The notes under the pieces were generated by a model. That model made no database searches. It saw only the letters and a list, made by a program, of their open reading frames with translations, and had not been told where the DNA came from. The position numbers and the translations under genes were made by a program. A DNA stretch of 64,000 nt, taken from the NCBI RefSeq assembly GCF_007197645.1, contig NZ_VKGK01000018.1, positions 52,300 through 116,299 on the forward strand, in the 5' to 3' direction. Source of the DNA: Shewanella hanedai (GTDB taxonomy: Bacteria; Pseudomonadota; Gammaproteobacteria; Enterobacterales; Shewanellaceae). Numbering within the stretch: the stretch's first letter is position 1; each line of letters starts with the position of its first letter. Positions 1-9,494 of this stretch are shown piece after piece.

Positions 1-545
1 CTGCCATTCGTGATTGCATAGATAAAACCATCTGTAGGATGAAAGGCAAAATCTGTAATGGTATAGGTGGCATTGGTATTACTACCTGAGATTCTTGTCA
101 TGTTGTAGTTATTGGGATCATCAAGGGGAATAGTGAAAAGTCCTTTACCTTTTCGATACCCATACCAAGTATTTTCAGTGATAGATACATCACCAACAAA
201 TAGATTACCGGCACTTACAGAGGCACTGTCTTTGGTAATAGTAAGCGGTATTATCTGATAGTCATTCCCTGTTTTTCCTAGCGTCCCGTTTTGATAGTCC
301 CAGCCATAGATGTAGTTATCATGATAATTAAATCCAACACCGTTATAAGATTTAGTAATGCCCATATCATTCTCTAATACGGTGTAGCTACCTGTAGCCA
401 ACTCAACGCCATATGTTTTAGGCACCGATGAAGGTGTTTGAATGATAAAAGCTTCTGAAGGACAAGCTTCAAATTCATCAGCCCAGCTCGTCCCTTGAGT
501 GAGTAGAATGCTGCTACAAATCATTAATGAGTAGGTTTTTTTCAT
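1..545 (-). CDS. Secreted protein, C-terminus cut off by window edge
   Basis: The frame is open from an ATG at 545 to the window edge, giving the first 181 residues. A good Shine-Dalgarno AAGGA lies upstream on the minus strand. Residues 1-22 form a classic Sec signal peptide (MKKTYSLMICSS..., cleavage near WA-DE). The mature part is rich in Gly, Asn, Thr and aromatics, with short motifs such as YIYGWDYQNGTLG and FHPTDGFIYAITNG. These suggest a beta-propeller-like surface or exported protein of the DUF6923 type, which is an inference from pattern only. It is probably periplasmic or extracellular. Function is unknown. Confidence 0.7.
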   Translation of the reverse strand, partial: MKKTYSLMICSSILLTQGTSWADEFEACPSEAFIIQTPSSVPKTYGVELATGSYTVLENDMGITKSYNGVGFNYHDNYIYGWDYQNGTLGKTGNDYQIIPLTITKDSASVSAGNLFVGDVSITENTWYGYRKGKGLFTIPLDDPNNYNMTRISGSNTNATYTITDFAFHPTDGFIYAITNG

Positions 546-1062
546 TAGGATTTCCTTGTTGTATTTAGCTAATAATTCAGAATGCAGAGTTTGTGCCAAT
601 AATTATTTTCTTAAAATACAAAGATCTATGGTTTCTATTTTGTTGGTGGGGTTGTGTGTTTTGCAAACTGCAATTCAAGTTGCAGACAGTAATGCGGTAT
701 TCGATTAGAAATGAGATCAAAACTTGACGAGTGGATTAGTACAATCAGTGCCGTGGGTTCCTCGATATGTCATCAGGTCTGATGTTTAGTGTTCATCATG
801 CCTATTATCTATTTTGAATATTAATCCTTTCATTTAATTTAAAACGCACCTGACAGAGGTTTATCGGTATTGAATTCCTTCGATCACCTCGTCTAGCCAT
901 TTTAGATTGATTAAACAATAACTCAGCTGCCTGAAGGTGAAAAATATCAACTCCTCTACTAAGCTCATAGTGATCAATTTTCCTTTGCCTTGCTTGGCAA
1001 AAATTGAAATCGTCATGAGAGTAAGCGGTTTTGGTATTAACAACATTAGGTGATGAATCTAT
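546..1062. other. Divergent intergenic region
   Basis: 517 bp between the exported protein (leftward) and the sensor kinase (rightward). It is AT-rich. A perfect 6+6 inverted repeat, CTGCAA-6-TTGCAG, lies around 668-685 and could be a regulator site. No convincing gene was seen; the short leftward frames here have no ribosome binding site or recognisable motif. Confidence 0.5.
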
Positions 1063-4000
1063 ATGGACGAGATCTCGACTAAACAAGTCAATCGCAGTTA
1101 TAAAAAATACCATTCACTCAGTTTGAGTCTCACTTTATGGTTCCTTGCGCTTTCGCTACTCCCACTCATTGGTGTTTCTTGGTTTAGCTATGAACAAGCA
1201 AAGTTGAGTTTAGTCAATTCGGCTGAAGATGAACTCACCCAATCTTCCGTGCTGACAACACAGGCTATCGAGTCTTGGTTTGAATATCGTTTACTCGATT
1301 TAAGAGTCGAAGCTGAATCTGGTCATATGTCTGAAATGTTATCATCGTTAAGTCAGGGATTGGTTTCAAGTCAGCAAACTCCCACTGAGTATGTGAAAGG
1401 CCCTGATTGGTATAAAAGAATGGAGACTGAGCAAAGTCATGTGACCACATTAGTGGATGAGTATGACTACATTAGCGATATTTATCTGATAGACCCCAGT
1501 GGCAATATTCTTTATTCGGTGGCTAAAGAGGAGGATTTGGGAGAGAACATCTATAGCCCTGTACTAAGATATTCGTATTTTTCAGCCAGTGTACAAAATG
1601 CGTTAAACACCGGAAAAGTAAGCTTCTCTGGAATTGATCGTTACCCATTATCTTCTGCACCTATTTCAAGTTTTATCGTTTCAGCCATGTTTGATGAGAA
1701 TGCCCAAGCGATTGGTGCAATGGCCATTCAGTTACGGTTTGAGCCGATTTTCAGGTCAATGAATTTAGCTGTAGGTAAAAAGAGTTCATTAACTCATTAC
1801 TTAGTTGATGAAAATGGTCTTTTGTTGTCGCCCATTCAAGATAATTGGGATGAAGTGACCGTGAAGTCGATAGATACCGATCAGTTTAGAGCGTGGTTGA
1901 AGACTCGGGCTAAAAGCGATCGAGTAGAGAGTGTTGAAGTAGTTAAGATTACAGGAATAGATTCGACAACATTGGAGTATATGGGACCAAACGGTAAAAA
2001 TGTCATTGGGTTACATCAATCCGTGTCATTGGCAGGTGTCGATTGGTTGTTGATCAGTGAAGTTGATCGTGATGAGGCGATGGGAGAGATTAATTGGCTT
2101 GCGAGAATGACCTTAATATTAGTTGTGATAACCATATTCGTGGTCATACTCACATCCATATTTGTCGCAAGAAAGATAACTCGACCAGTACAGAAGCTAG
2201 TCAAAGCCAATCTCGATGTTGCCAAGGGAGAGAAAGTCGAGCTGGTACAAATTAACAGTAACAATGAGATATCTTTGTTAGCAGATGCTTTCAATGAGCT
2301 GTTAGTGACAAGAAGTACATATGAAGATTCACTTAGAGTCGCTAATTTACAGGCTGTTGAGGCTCTTAATCGTTTAGAGAATCAAAAGTTCGCTTTGGAT
2401 CAGCATGCCATTGTTGTTATTACAGATGTGAATGGGACGATTACCTATGTGAACCGACTTTTTACTGAAATCAGTGGTTATAGTGAACAGGAACTGATAG
2501 GGAAAAATCATCGCTTATTGAATTCAGGCCATCACCCTAAGGCATTTTTTGCGCAGATGTACAGCGTGATATCTAAAGGAGAGGTGTGGAATGCTGAGAT
2601 TTGTAACCGTGCTAAAGACGGCAGTTATTATTGGGTTGATACAACCGTTGTTCCTTTTAATAACCCCGCTGGTGAGCTTGAAAGTTATATTGCGATTCGT
2701 GCCGATATAACTGAGAGAAAAGAGTCAGACCTGCTCGTTAAGAAAGGCTTATCTTTAATGTTGTCGGTGATGGAGTCAACTGATAACGGTATTTTAGTGA
2801 CCGATCCTGATGGTGAAGTGTTGCAGTTTAATCACCGTTTTTGTGATATTTGGGCAATAACACCAGAGACTCTAAAAAATCTAGAACATGGCGAATTTGC
2901 CTATATGGATAAATTACAACTTCTCGATGGAGATAGTTTTGTAGGCTCTATCGAACGCCTTTATCAAGAACCTGAACAGGAAGGTTTCGATACCCTTTTC
3001 TTTAAAGATGGCAGGGTGTTTGAGCAAGTCTCATTACCGATGAATAGCGGTAAGGAGTTTTTGGGACGAGTGTGGAGTTTCCATGACATCAGCCAAAGAA
3101 TGAAAACTCAGCATGAACTTCAAATAGCAAAAGAAGCAGCTGAATCTGCAGTAAAAGCGAAGAGCGAATTTCTGGCCAGCATGAGTCATGAGATCAGAAC
3201 ACCAATGAACGGTGTCTTGGGGATGCTAGGACTACTTTACAATTCGAAATTAACAGACTTCCAGCAACGAAGAGTGGGTATTGCTCAATCAAGTGCGCAA
3301 TCTTTGTTAACGCTTATCAATGACATTTTGGATTACTCAAAAATTGACGCGGGTAAGTTAGATCTAGAAGAACTGGAATTTAATTTAAGAGGTTTGTTAG
3401 GTGAGTTTGCCGAAGGGATGGCGCATCAAGCGCAGCATAAAAACATCGAACTAATCTTAGATCTTAAAGGCATAGAACAAGCTTATGTCAGGGGAGATCC
3501 TAGTCGTCTTCGTCAGGCTTTGACTAACTTAGTGAGTAATGCGATTAAGTTTACGCATGAAGGTGAAATCACTATTCGAGCTAAATTACTCCCGTCGCAA
3601 GATGATGGCTTATGGCGATTCACCTGTTCAGTGACTGATACTGGCATTGGCATTCCCAAGGAAAAACTGGTCAGTCTCTTTGACTTTTTTAGTCAAGTCG
3701 ATAGCTCGACAACACGAAAATTTGGCGGGACAGGGCTCGGACTGGCCATAGTGAAGAAGATATGCTGCCTTATGGGAGGAGATATTTCGGTTAAGAGTGA
3801 GGTTGGTAAGGGGAGCTGTTTCGAATTTGAGATTGATTTGGTGAGGAGTGATCATTCTCAACTGGTGGTACCTACGGTTAACATTGAACAATTAACCTTG
3901 CTGGTTGTCGATGATAATCATACAAATAGAGAGGTGATTATTGAGCAGCTGGCGCTTTGGGGGGCGAGTGTTGTTGGAGCACAAAGTGCTGTTGAAGCAC

Positions 4001-5511
4001 TCGAGCTTTGTGCTGCAAGAGAACAGGATCCGTCAGTACCTCAGTTTGATGTCGCTTTTTTAGACATGCAAATGGCTGACATCGATGGTGCCGAATTAGG
4101 TCGACGATTAAAAAGCGACATAAGGTTTGAAGCGATTAAACTGGTCATGATGACCTCAATGTCTCAAATTGGTGATGCTAAATTTTTTGCTGATTTAGGC
4201 TTTAGCGGCTATTTCCCTAAACCGACGACAACAAGCGATCTTTTTGATGCGCTCTCTATCATCTTCGATGACGGTAAAGCTATGCAAGGGGCTCAACCCT
4301 TAGTGACTCACCATTATCTACAGACATTAGCTCACATCAACGATCATCAAACATCACAATTACCTGAGTCTGTAACTATTTTACTGGTGGAAGATAACTA
4401 CGTTAATCAACTGGTCGCCACAGGTATTTTGGAGGATCTTAATGTCAGCGTAAATGTGGCTGATAATGGGCTACAGGCACTTAAGATGTTACAGGAGGAG
4501 ACTGAAACTTCTTATTCTCTAATCTTAATGGATTGTCAAATGCCTGAGATGGACGGGTATGAAGCGACTCGTCAAATTCGCGCGGGAGTAGCAGGTGAGG
4601 AGTGTAAACGGATCCCTATTATTGCTATGACAGCGAATGCCATGATGGGCGATAAAGAGAAGTGTTTCGATGCTGGTATGGATGATTACCTGGCTAAGCC
4701 TATCGATCCCAACAAGCTGCATCTAAAATTGAATCAATGGTTAGTTGTTGAAGAGGTCAATCTGCAAGTAAAGGGGAATGCACCACTCCAATTAGTGACA
4801 AACGAAGTGAATACGTTAGAGACCTCGAAACAGCAAGATTCGAGTTTTATTCCTAATATTCAACCAGCTTCTATAATTGGTAATAACATGATGGATGATA
4901 AAATGTTGTGGGATAAAGTGAGTTTGATGAAGCGTGCTATGGGTAAAGAGGCACTGTTTAACTCTATTATTCACTTGTTTTTAGAAGATATGCCATCGAA
5001 ATTGAAAGAACTTAAGCTGGCATTAAGCGAATCTAACATCAAAGAAATCATAGAAGTCTCACATACCATTAAAGGGGTTGCAGCTAACGTTAGTGGTGAG
5101 CTACTCCGAGAGCAAGCAGCGTTAATCGAGCTTGCCGCCAAAGAGGAAGATGTTGTTAAGGCACAAAGTCATCTGTCAGCACTGTGTACCGCTTATGAAG
5201 AGTTGAGCACTAAGATCGTTGAACATCAAAAATTGCCAAAAATAGATCGAAATACAGAAACATTTATGTCGCGCAAGGATGTGGAAAAAAATTTGAGCCA
5301 GCTATCTAAACTGCTTGCCGATGGGAGTTACATCAATATGGAAGAGTTTAGTGCTTTGAATAGAGCATCGGATGATAAAAATGTGCAGAACACTTTCGAT
5401 CAGCTTCTTACTCAGCTCAATGATTTTGATTACCTTGAGGCGACAGCAACGCTAAATATCGTGATGGAAAGATACCGTAATTCCGTTTCCAGTACTGCAG
5501 GGGCCTCTTGA
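1063..5511 (+). CDS. Hybrid sensor histidine kinase (Cache-HAMP-PAS-PAS-HisKA-HATPase-REC-REC-HPt)
   Basis: This 1482-residue inner-membrane phosphorelay kinase contains every relay step in one chain. TM1 lies at about 21-43, then a periplasmic Cache-like sensor to about 345, TM2 at about 346-368 and HAMP. Two PAS domains follow (about 445-565 and 575-690). The HisKA motif SMSHEIRTPMNG has the phospho-acceptor His709. The ATPase has N-box Asn822 plus DTGIGIP and GGTGLGLAI. Two receivers have Asp1001 and Asp1157, and a C-terminal HPt has His1334 in SHTIKGVAANV. AGGTGA precedes the ATG. Its last codons overlap the following GGDEF response regulator, the probable output. The ligand is unknown. 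Confidence 0.93.
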   Translation: MDEISTKQVNRSYKKYHSLSLSLTLWFLALSLLPLIGVSWFSYEQAKLSLVNSAEDELTQSSVLTTQAIESWFEYRLLDLRVEAESGHMSEMLSSLSQGLVSSQQTPTEYVKGPDWYKRMETEQSHVTTLVDEYDYISDIYLIDPSGNILYSVAKEEDLGENIYSPVLRYSYFSASVQNALNTGKVSFSGIDRYPLSSAPISSFIVSAMFDENAQAIGAMAIQLRFEPIFRSMNLAVGKKSSLTHYLVDENGLLLSPIQDNWDEVTVKSIDTDQFRAWLKTRAKSDRVESVEVVKITGIDSTTLEYMGPNGKNVIGLHQSVSLAGVDWLLISEVDRDEAMGEINWLARMTLILVVITIFVVILTSIFVARKITRPVQKLVKANLDVAKGEKVELVQINSNNEISLLADAFNELLVTRSTYEDSLRVANLQAVEALNRLENQKFALDQHAIVVITDVNGTITYVNRLFTEISGYSEQELIGKNHRLLNSGHHPKAFFAQMYSVISKGEVWNAEICNRAKDGSYYWVDTTVVPFNNPAGELESYIAIRADITERKESDLLVKKGLSLMLSVMESTDNGILVTDPDGEVLQFNHRFCDIWAITPETLKNLEHGEFAYMDKLQLLDGDSFVGSIERLYQEPEQEGFDTLFFKDGRVFEQVSLPMNSGKEFLGRVWSFHDISQRMKTQHELQIAKEAAESAVKAKSEFLASMSHEIRTPMNGVLGMLGLLYNSKLTDFQQRRVGIAQSSAQSLLTLINDILDYSKIDAGKLDLEELEFNLRGLLGEFAEGMAHQAQHKNIELILDLKGIEQAYVRGDPSRLRQALTNLVSNAIKFTHEGEITIRAKLLPSQDDGLWRFTCSVTDTGIGIPKEKLVSLFDFFSQVDSSTTRKFGGTGLGLAIVKKICCLMGGDISVKSEVGKGSCFEFEIDLVRSDHSQLVVPTVNIEQLTLLVVDDNHTNREVIIEQLALWGASVVGAQSAVEALELCAAREQDPSVPQFDVAFLDMQMADIDGAELGRRLKSDIRFEAIKLVMMTSMSQIGDAKFFADLGFSGYFPKPTTTSDLFDALSIIFDDGKAMQGAQPLVTHHYLQTLAHINDHQTSQLPESVTILLVEDNYVNQLVATGILEDLNVSVNVADNGLQALKMLQEETETSYSLILMDCQMPEMDGYEATRQIRAGVAGEECKRIPIIAMTANAMMGDKEKCFDAGMDDYLAKPIDPNKLHLKLNQWLVVEEVNLQVKGNAPLQLVTNEVNTLETSKQQDSSFIPNIQPASIIGNNMMDDKMLWDKVSLMKRAMGKEALFNSIIHLFLEDMPSKLKELKLALSESNIKEIIEVSHTIKGVAANVSGELLREQAALIELAAKEEDVVKAQSHLSALCTAYEELSTKIVEHQKLPKIDRNTETFMSRKDVEKNLSQLSKLLADGSYINMEEFSALNRASDDKNVQNTFDQLLTQLNDFDYLEATATLNIVMERYRNSVSSTAGAS

Positions 5512-6425
5512 TTATGACAGGTAAAGCGACAATTCTTTTAGTAGACGATACTCGTAGCAATATTGAGATATTGGCGGCATGTCTTCAGCATAACTATCAG
5601 TTAAAAGTCGCCATGACAGGTATCCGATGTTTGGAGCTCGCAGAGAAAACACCGATCCCAGATTTGATATTACTCGATGTGGTCATGCCTGATATGGACG
5701 GGTATGAAGTATGTAGAAAGTTAAAAGAGAGCTCCGTGACTAAAGATATCCCAGTTATTTTTGTCACAGGCAAAGATAGCGATGAAGATGAGGAGTATGG
5801 TTTACAGCTAGGGGCAGTTGATTACATTACTAAACCCATACGTCCTGCGATCGTAACGGCGAGAGTCGGTACACAAGTTATCTTGAAACAACAAAGTGAC
5901 GCCCTTAGAAGCATGGCTCTACATGATCAGTTGACCAGTTTATTTAACCGTCACTTTCTTATTGAAGCTGCAACAAATAAGATATCTCGCTTATCTAGGC
6001 ATGGCGGAAAACTGTCAATTATGATGATTGATATTGACCATTTTAAGTTGGTTAACGATCAGTTTGGGCATCAAAATGGCGATATCGTCCTGCAGGCAGT
6101 AGCCGATGTGCTAGCTGACTGTAATCGTAAAGAGGATGTGGTCGCCAGATTTGGAGGCGAAGAGTTTGTCATCTTACTCGATCATTGTTCACTGGACGAT
6201 ACGCAAGACAAAGCGGAACAGCTACGGTCGAAAATCGAACAGCTTAATCCAGGTAAGATCCATGTTACCGCGAGCTTTGGTATTGCTGAACTTGAATCAG
6301 AAAATGAAGGATTTGAGCATCTTCTTGCAAGAGCTGATGCAGCGGTTTATTCAGCAAAAGAGAAAGGCAGAAATTGTATCGTAAAGGCCAACAAAGATCT
6401 TGAGTCAGACGTTAAAGGCAAGTAA
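5508..6425 (+). CDS. Response regulator with GGDEF domain (diguanylate cyclase)
   Basis: 305 residues: an N-terminal receiver (phosphorylatable Asp57 in LILLDVVMPDMDG) and a C-terminal GGDEF domain with an intact GGEEF at 216-220. The inhibitory I-site RKED sits five residues upstream, so product feedback by c-di-GMP is likely. It should make c-di-GMP from two GTP when phosphorylated, probably by the kinase just upstream. The start is either TTG at 5508, overlapping the kinase stop, or ATG at 5514; AGGGG at 5498-5502 suits TTG better. The overlap implies translational coupling. PleD/WspR-type architecture with a single receiver. Confidence 0.92.
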   Translation: MIMTGKATILLVDDTRSNIEILAACLQHNYQLKVAMTGIRCLELAEKTPIPDLILLDVVMPDMDGYEVCRKLKESSVTKDIPVIFVTGKDSDEDEEYGLQLGAVDYITKPIRPAIVTARVGTQVILKQQSDALRSMALHDQLTSLFNRHFLIEAATNKISRLSRHGGKLSIMMIDIDHFKLVNDQFGHQNGDIVLQAVADVLADCNRKEDVVARFGGEEFVILLDHCSLDDTQDKAEQLRSKIEQLNPGKIHVTASFGIAELESENEGFEHLLARADAAVYSAKEKGRNCIVKANKDLESDVKGK

Positions 6426-6462
6426 TCAGTCACTACTTCGCATGAGTGAAGACAATAAGCTT

Positions 6463-7461
6463 TTATAAGTGCCAACTAAACAAAAGCGAGCCATAGCCAT
6501 GCCACTTAGCTTCATCAGTCCGGTATTCACGACTATAAGTATTAAAGCTCCAGCCGACAGACCAAGTTGGATGAGACCATAGAATACCGGTTACTAGTCC
6601 TGCCTGCATGTTTTCCAATTGAGGTTGAGAGTCATAGGGCAGAGAGCCATCTAAGGTTAAATCATTTAACCGATACCCTATCGAAGCTCTGCTATAAAAA
6701 ATAATGCTACTTGCTTGAGAAATTGAAGCAACATTTCCCATGTGCCCGCTATGATGACTTAACCGCCCAAAAGAGTTTTCTAAATCATTACCCCAGCGAA
6801 AAGTGAGTCCCAAATTCGTTTCAGTTCGAAAATTCCCAACTTGGCTATGACTAAAGCCACTTAGTTCCCACTGACTATCCCCAGAAGTCACAGGATTAAC
6901 GAGATCTCCTCTGATTAACAGGCCATCTACCTCATAGGCGAGTTGAAGAGTCACTTGATTCTCAACCTGTTGATGCCAGCCTAAAGGCGGTGAGGAACCC
7001 GTTATTTTATGAACAAATTCTTGTACTTGCTGAGCACCAGAGGCGGGCCCAACGACACCCAGTGAAAACCAGTTTTTTTGTGCCCATTGGCTACCGTAAT
7101 GAGCTGTGTGGCTCTCAAGGGCTAAGTATCCAGCGTAGGGGCGGTCGGTGCTCTGAGGTGTTTCAATTTCAATCTCCCCAGGCGTCCACATCTGTTGAAT
7201 CAGCTTTAGTCCCCAAGCAAGTTCGGCATCGTCCTGATGAAAAGTAAAATTACTTTGCCACTTTAACGGCGGGGGAAGTTCTATGGCGGAGCGGCTTGGT
7301 GTGCTTTCCCAGCTCAATATCATGCCATTGGTGTAATTGCCATCGTCTCCAAAAATAATGTCATTATCCTGCTGTAAGTGCCATTGTCCTGAGTTGGCCA
7401 AGGATGAAAATAGCAGCGAACACACTCCCAAAAGGTATCCTAAGACAAGCTTATGTTTCAA
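6463..7461 (-). CDS. lpxR: LpxR-like lipid A deacylase (DUF2219 family)
   Basis: 332 residues with a signal peptide (about 1-24) and the amphipathic beta-strand pattern of an outer-membrane barrel ending in Trp-His-Leu. Family signatures are visible: QDNDIIF and GNYTNGM near the N-terminus (catalytic Asn/Asp and Thr region in Salmonella LpxR), DRPYAGYLALESHTAHYG with the candidate catalytic His, and SLGVVGPASGA. LpxR removes the 3'-acyloxyacyl chain of lipid A. The start is a TTG (7459-7461) with a perfect AGGAGG six bases upstream. It is convergent with the diguanylate cyclase, only 37 bp apart. Confidence 0.82.
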   Translation of the reverse strand: MKHKLVLGYLLGVCSLLFSSLANSGQWHLQQDNDIIFGDDGNYTNGMILSWESTPSRSAIELPPPLKWQSNFTFHQDDAELAWGLKLIQQMWTPGEIEIETPQSTDRPYAGYLALESHTAHYGSQWAQKNWFSLGVVGPASGAQQVQEFVHKITGSSPPLGWHQQVENQVTLQLAYEVDGLLIRGDLVNPVTSGDSQWELSGFSHSQVGNFRTETNLGLTFRWGNDLENSFGRLSHHSGHMGNVASISQASSIIFYSRASIGYRLNDLTLDGSLPYDSQPQLENMQAGLVTGILWSHPTWSVGWSFNTYSREYRTDEAKWHGYGSLLFSWHL

Positions 7462-7631
7462 AGATAACCTCCTGAGTTCAAATATAAATGCCTTGTTTGA
7501 ATTAGCTTATCTAAAAGACTCACAGAGTAACAAGCAGATTAATGTGTCGTTTTGTACCCAAGAGGCTTAGCTATCGATTGAAAGCAAGCCATGATCACAC
7601 TCGCATCCATGTGTTATTCATGTTTTACGTA

Positions 7632-7655
7632 AATTACATTGCGCGCAATGTAATT
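7632..7655. promoter_or_regulatory. OhrR-type operator 1 (24-bp perfect palindrome)
   Basis: AATTACATTGCG followed by its exact complement: a 24-bp perfect palindrome centred on GCGCGC, about 82 bp before ohr. The form (AATT/ATT around TTGCGCGCAA) fits MarR-family OhrR operators upstream of ohr in proteobacteria. No ohrR gene is in the window, so the regulator would be encoded elsewhere. Confidence 0.75.
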
Positions 7656-7678
7656 CCCGTGTACTCTGTTGGTAAATT

Positions 7679-7692
7679 AAATTGCGCGCAAT
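7679..7692. promoter_or_regulatory. OhrR-type operator 2
   Basis: A second palindrome, AATTGCGCGCAATT, with partial symmetry extending outward (TTAA on both sides). It shares the TTGCGCGCAA core with operator 1, with centres about 42 bp (four helical turns) apart, so two dimers could bind the same face. It lies 45 bp before the ohr start, overlapping the likely promoter. Confidence 0.7.
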
Positions 7693-7736
7693 TAATGTGT
7701 GCGATTACCCTATTTAGTAAACGCCGGAGATAAACG

Positions 7737-8159
7737 ATGAAGCAATTATATAAAACAAGTGCAACAGCGAGTGCTGGACGAAATGGCAAGGTATCAAGTG
7801 ATGATGGTCTACTCTCACTCTCATTGAGTTACCCAAAAGAGATGGGCGGAACGGGTGAGGCAACAAATCCTGAACAGTTATTTGCTGCTGGTTACAGTGC
7901 GTGTTTCTCCAATGCGATATTGCATGTGGCTCGTGAAGCTAAATTGACATTAAAAGAAGCACCAGTAACCGCAAGTGTTGCTATTGGGGTAAGAGAAGAG
8001 GGCGGTTTTGCGTTAACAGCTGCGCTATCAGTCTCACTGGATTTACCACAAGAGGAAGCTGTCAACTTGGTGATACTGGCCCACCAGGTTTGTCCGTATT
8101 CTAACGCTGTTAGAAATAATATCGATGTTGCATTAACCGTGAATGGCCAAGCCATTTAA
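7737..8159 (+). CDS. ohr: Organic hydroperoxide resistance protein Ohr
   Basis: 140 residues, the normal Ohr length. Both redox cysteines are present: peroxidatic Cys56 in AGYSACF and resolving Cys119 in HQVCPYS. The supporting Arg15 and Glu46 are also there. Ohr is a cytoplasmic thiol peroxidase that reduces fatty-acid and other organic hydroperoxides using lipoylated proteins. GGAG precedes the ATG. Two palindromic OhrR-type operators sit in the promoter region. The next gene was a DoxX-family membrane protein, probably the same operon, but it is now broken by a MITE. Confidence 0.96.
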   Translation: MKQLYKTSATASAGRNGKVSSDDGLLSLSLSYPKEMGGTGEATNPEQLFAAGYSACFSNAILHVAREAKLTLKEAPVTASVAIGVREEGGFALTAALSVSLDLPQEEAVNLVILAHQVCPYSNAVRNNIDVALTVNGQAI

Positions 8160-8181
8160 ACTCATAAGTAGGGATGGTTAA

Positions 8182-8850
8182 ATGCGAAATGAAATAACCA
8201 TGAATACCGTATTGTTGACGAGTGGAAGAGTGTTACTGGCACTCTATTTCCTCCTGCCAGGTATCATGAAGTTTGTTAGTTGGGATATGCATATATACCC
8301 AAGCTACTTCAAGATGATCGTTTCAGAGCTCCCGTAGGATAGCTGAACAAGGCTGTGATTGAGGTTAATGGTTACTTCCTTATTGATATCACTAACACAG
8401 TGCAGATATTCTACGGGAACTCCCGAAGGGCAAGGCGAGAAGCAACATGTTTCTGCGTTATGAAAAAGTGAATTAGAATAACTAGTCCAACTATTTCATG
8501 CCTTGAACTCTGTCACTTCTCGACATGCTGAATCCTGTATCTTGAAGTGGTTTGGGTATACCTTAATGGAAAAGCATCAAATGTTGATGGTCCCTGTTTT
8601 ACTTGCCACTGCGGGTGTATTTCAGATAGGTGCCGCTATTGCTCTTATTTTAAATCGATATACCTATGTCGTTTCATTGTTACTTGCAGTGTTAGTACTC
8701 ACTATTAATGTTAACTTGCATGATTTCTGGAACTACACAGGAGTTGAAGGGGCTCACGAGATGCAAAACTTTGTGAAAAATCTGGGCATCTTAGCCGGGT
8801 TACTTGTGTTAGCAGGACACGCAAGAATGGAGTTAGACAGAAAAGGGTAA
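8182..8850 (+). pseudogene. DoxX-family membrane protein, interrupted by a MITE
   Basis: The 5' part (8182-8293) encodes MRNEITMNTVLLTSGRVLLA and onward to FVSWDMH. The 3' part resumes at 8560 with TLMEKHQMLMVPVLLATAG, followed by three hydrophobic spans. Joining base 8293 to 8561 restores one frame (...DMH-T-LMEKHQ...), giving an intact DoxX-like four-TM protein. The inserted 267 bp put a stop codon at 8335-8337. DoxX-family proteins are small inner-membrane proteins often found beside redox-stress genes, consistent with its place after ohr. The 115-codon frame starting at 8503 begins inside the MITE and is not an independent gene. Confidence 0.85.
8294..8560. mobile_element. MITE, 267 bp, inside the DoxX gene
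   Basis: The ends are inverted repeats: TATACCCAAGCTACTTCAAG at the left and, reading the other strand, TATACCCAAACCACTTCAAG at the right, continuing to GAT (20 of 22 matches). There is no transposase inside, so it must have been moved in trans. The flanking gene is continuous once it is removed. The exact target duplication is ambiguous because both junctions are TA-rich; a TA duplication is likely. The type resembles repeats I recall from Shewanella and Vibrio genomes, but no family name is claimed. Confidence 0.85.
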
Positions 8851-8875
8851 ACATTTAAGGTTGTGACGCTAAAAC

Positions 8876-8901
8876 AAAAACCACTGTTAAGTGGTTTTTT
8901 T
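8876..8901. terminator. Rho-independent terminator after the ohr-doxX operon
   Basis: The stem AAAAACCACT / AGTGGTTTTT with a GTTA loop is followed by a T-run. It is A/T-flanked on both sides, so it may end both the ohr-doxX transcript and the leftward CBS gene. Confidence 0.85.
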
Positions 8902-8912
8902 GTTTGCTCAAT

Positions 8913-9494
8913 TTAAAATAAACGTGCGTTCTTAGCTAAGTTGGTCTTGAAGATATGCATGAATGAAGGGGGCTGCTCGATATTAATTGGCACTTTCAGT
9001 TTACGTGCAACATCATTGGCCGCGATTAAGCCTCTGATATGATGCTGCTGATGATCAATAACCAAAATATGATGCAAACCATTTTCTTGTAGTGAACGAA
9101 CCACATCACTCACACTAGCAGACGTAAGCTGCTCATAGTCCAATGACATTAACTCCTCTCTTGGAATCATCATATCAGTGACCAGTAGCTCATCTAAGTT
9201 ACTATCAAACTTGTTGGTCATTTTAAGCATTTTACTATCAGACAATTGATGTTTAGTGATCACACCTAGAAATTTATTATTCTTGTCGACAACTAATCGC
9301 ATAAACGAATGAGTCTTCTCCATTATCTCTAAGGTGTTAACTGCACCTGTATTCGAATCTACCACCATAGGTTGGGAGTGATCGAAATCAGTGAATATCG
9401 ATAAGGCTGGAGAGTTAAGTTGAGTTATCTCACTGTTGGTTGACCAAAGTAGATGATCAACAGAGGCTGTGCTGAAAAGTGCTAAATTTCTCAT
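8913..9494 (-). CDS. CBS-domain pair protein
   Basis: 193 residues with two CBS repeats. The first is around 40-85 (MVVDSNTGAVNTLEIMEKTHS...LVVDKNNKFLGVITKHQL), the second around 110-165 (MMIPREELMSLDYEQL...HHILVIDHQQHHIRGLIAAND). CBS pairs bind adenine nucleotides and act as sensors or regulators. No catalytic domain is attached, so the target is unknown. Start ATG at 9494; AAGGA lies about nine bases upstream on the minus strand. A longer out-of-frame ATG eight bases earlier is not used. It stands alone between two terminators. Confidence 0.85.
   Translation of the reverse strand: MRNLALFSTASVDHLLWSTNSEITQLNSPALSIFTDFDHSQPMVVDSNTGAVNTLEIMEKTHSFMRLVVDKNNKFLGVITKHQLSDSKMLKMTNKFDSNLDELLVTDMMIPREELMSLDYEQLTSASVSDVVRSLQENGLHHILVIDHQQHHIRGLIAANDVARKLKVPINIEQPPSFMHIFKTNLAKNARLF

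Noticed and set aside
7542..7733. 63-codon rightward frame before ohr
   Set aside because: It runs through both OhrR-type palindromes and the ohr promoter, with no ribosome site.
8503..8850. 115-codon frame as an independent gene
   Set aside because: Its first 19 codons lie in the MITE right end; it is the 3' half of the broken DoxX gene.
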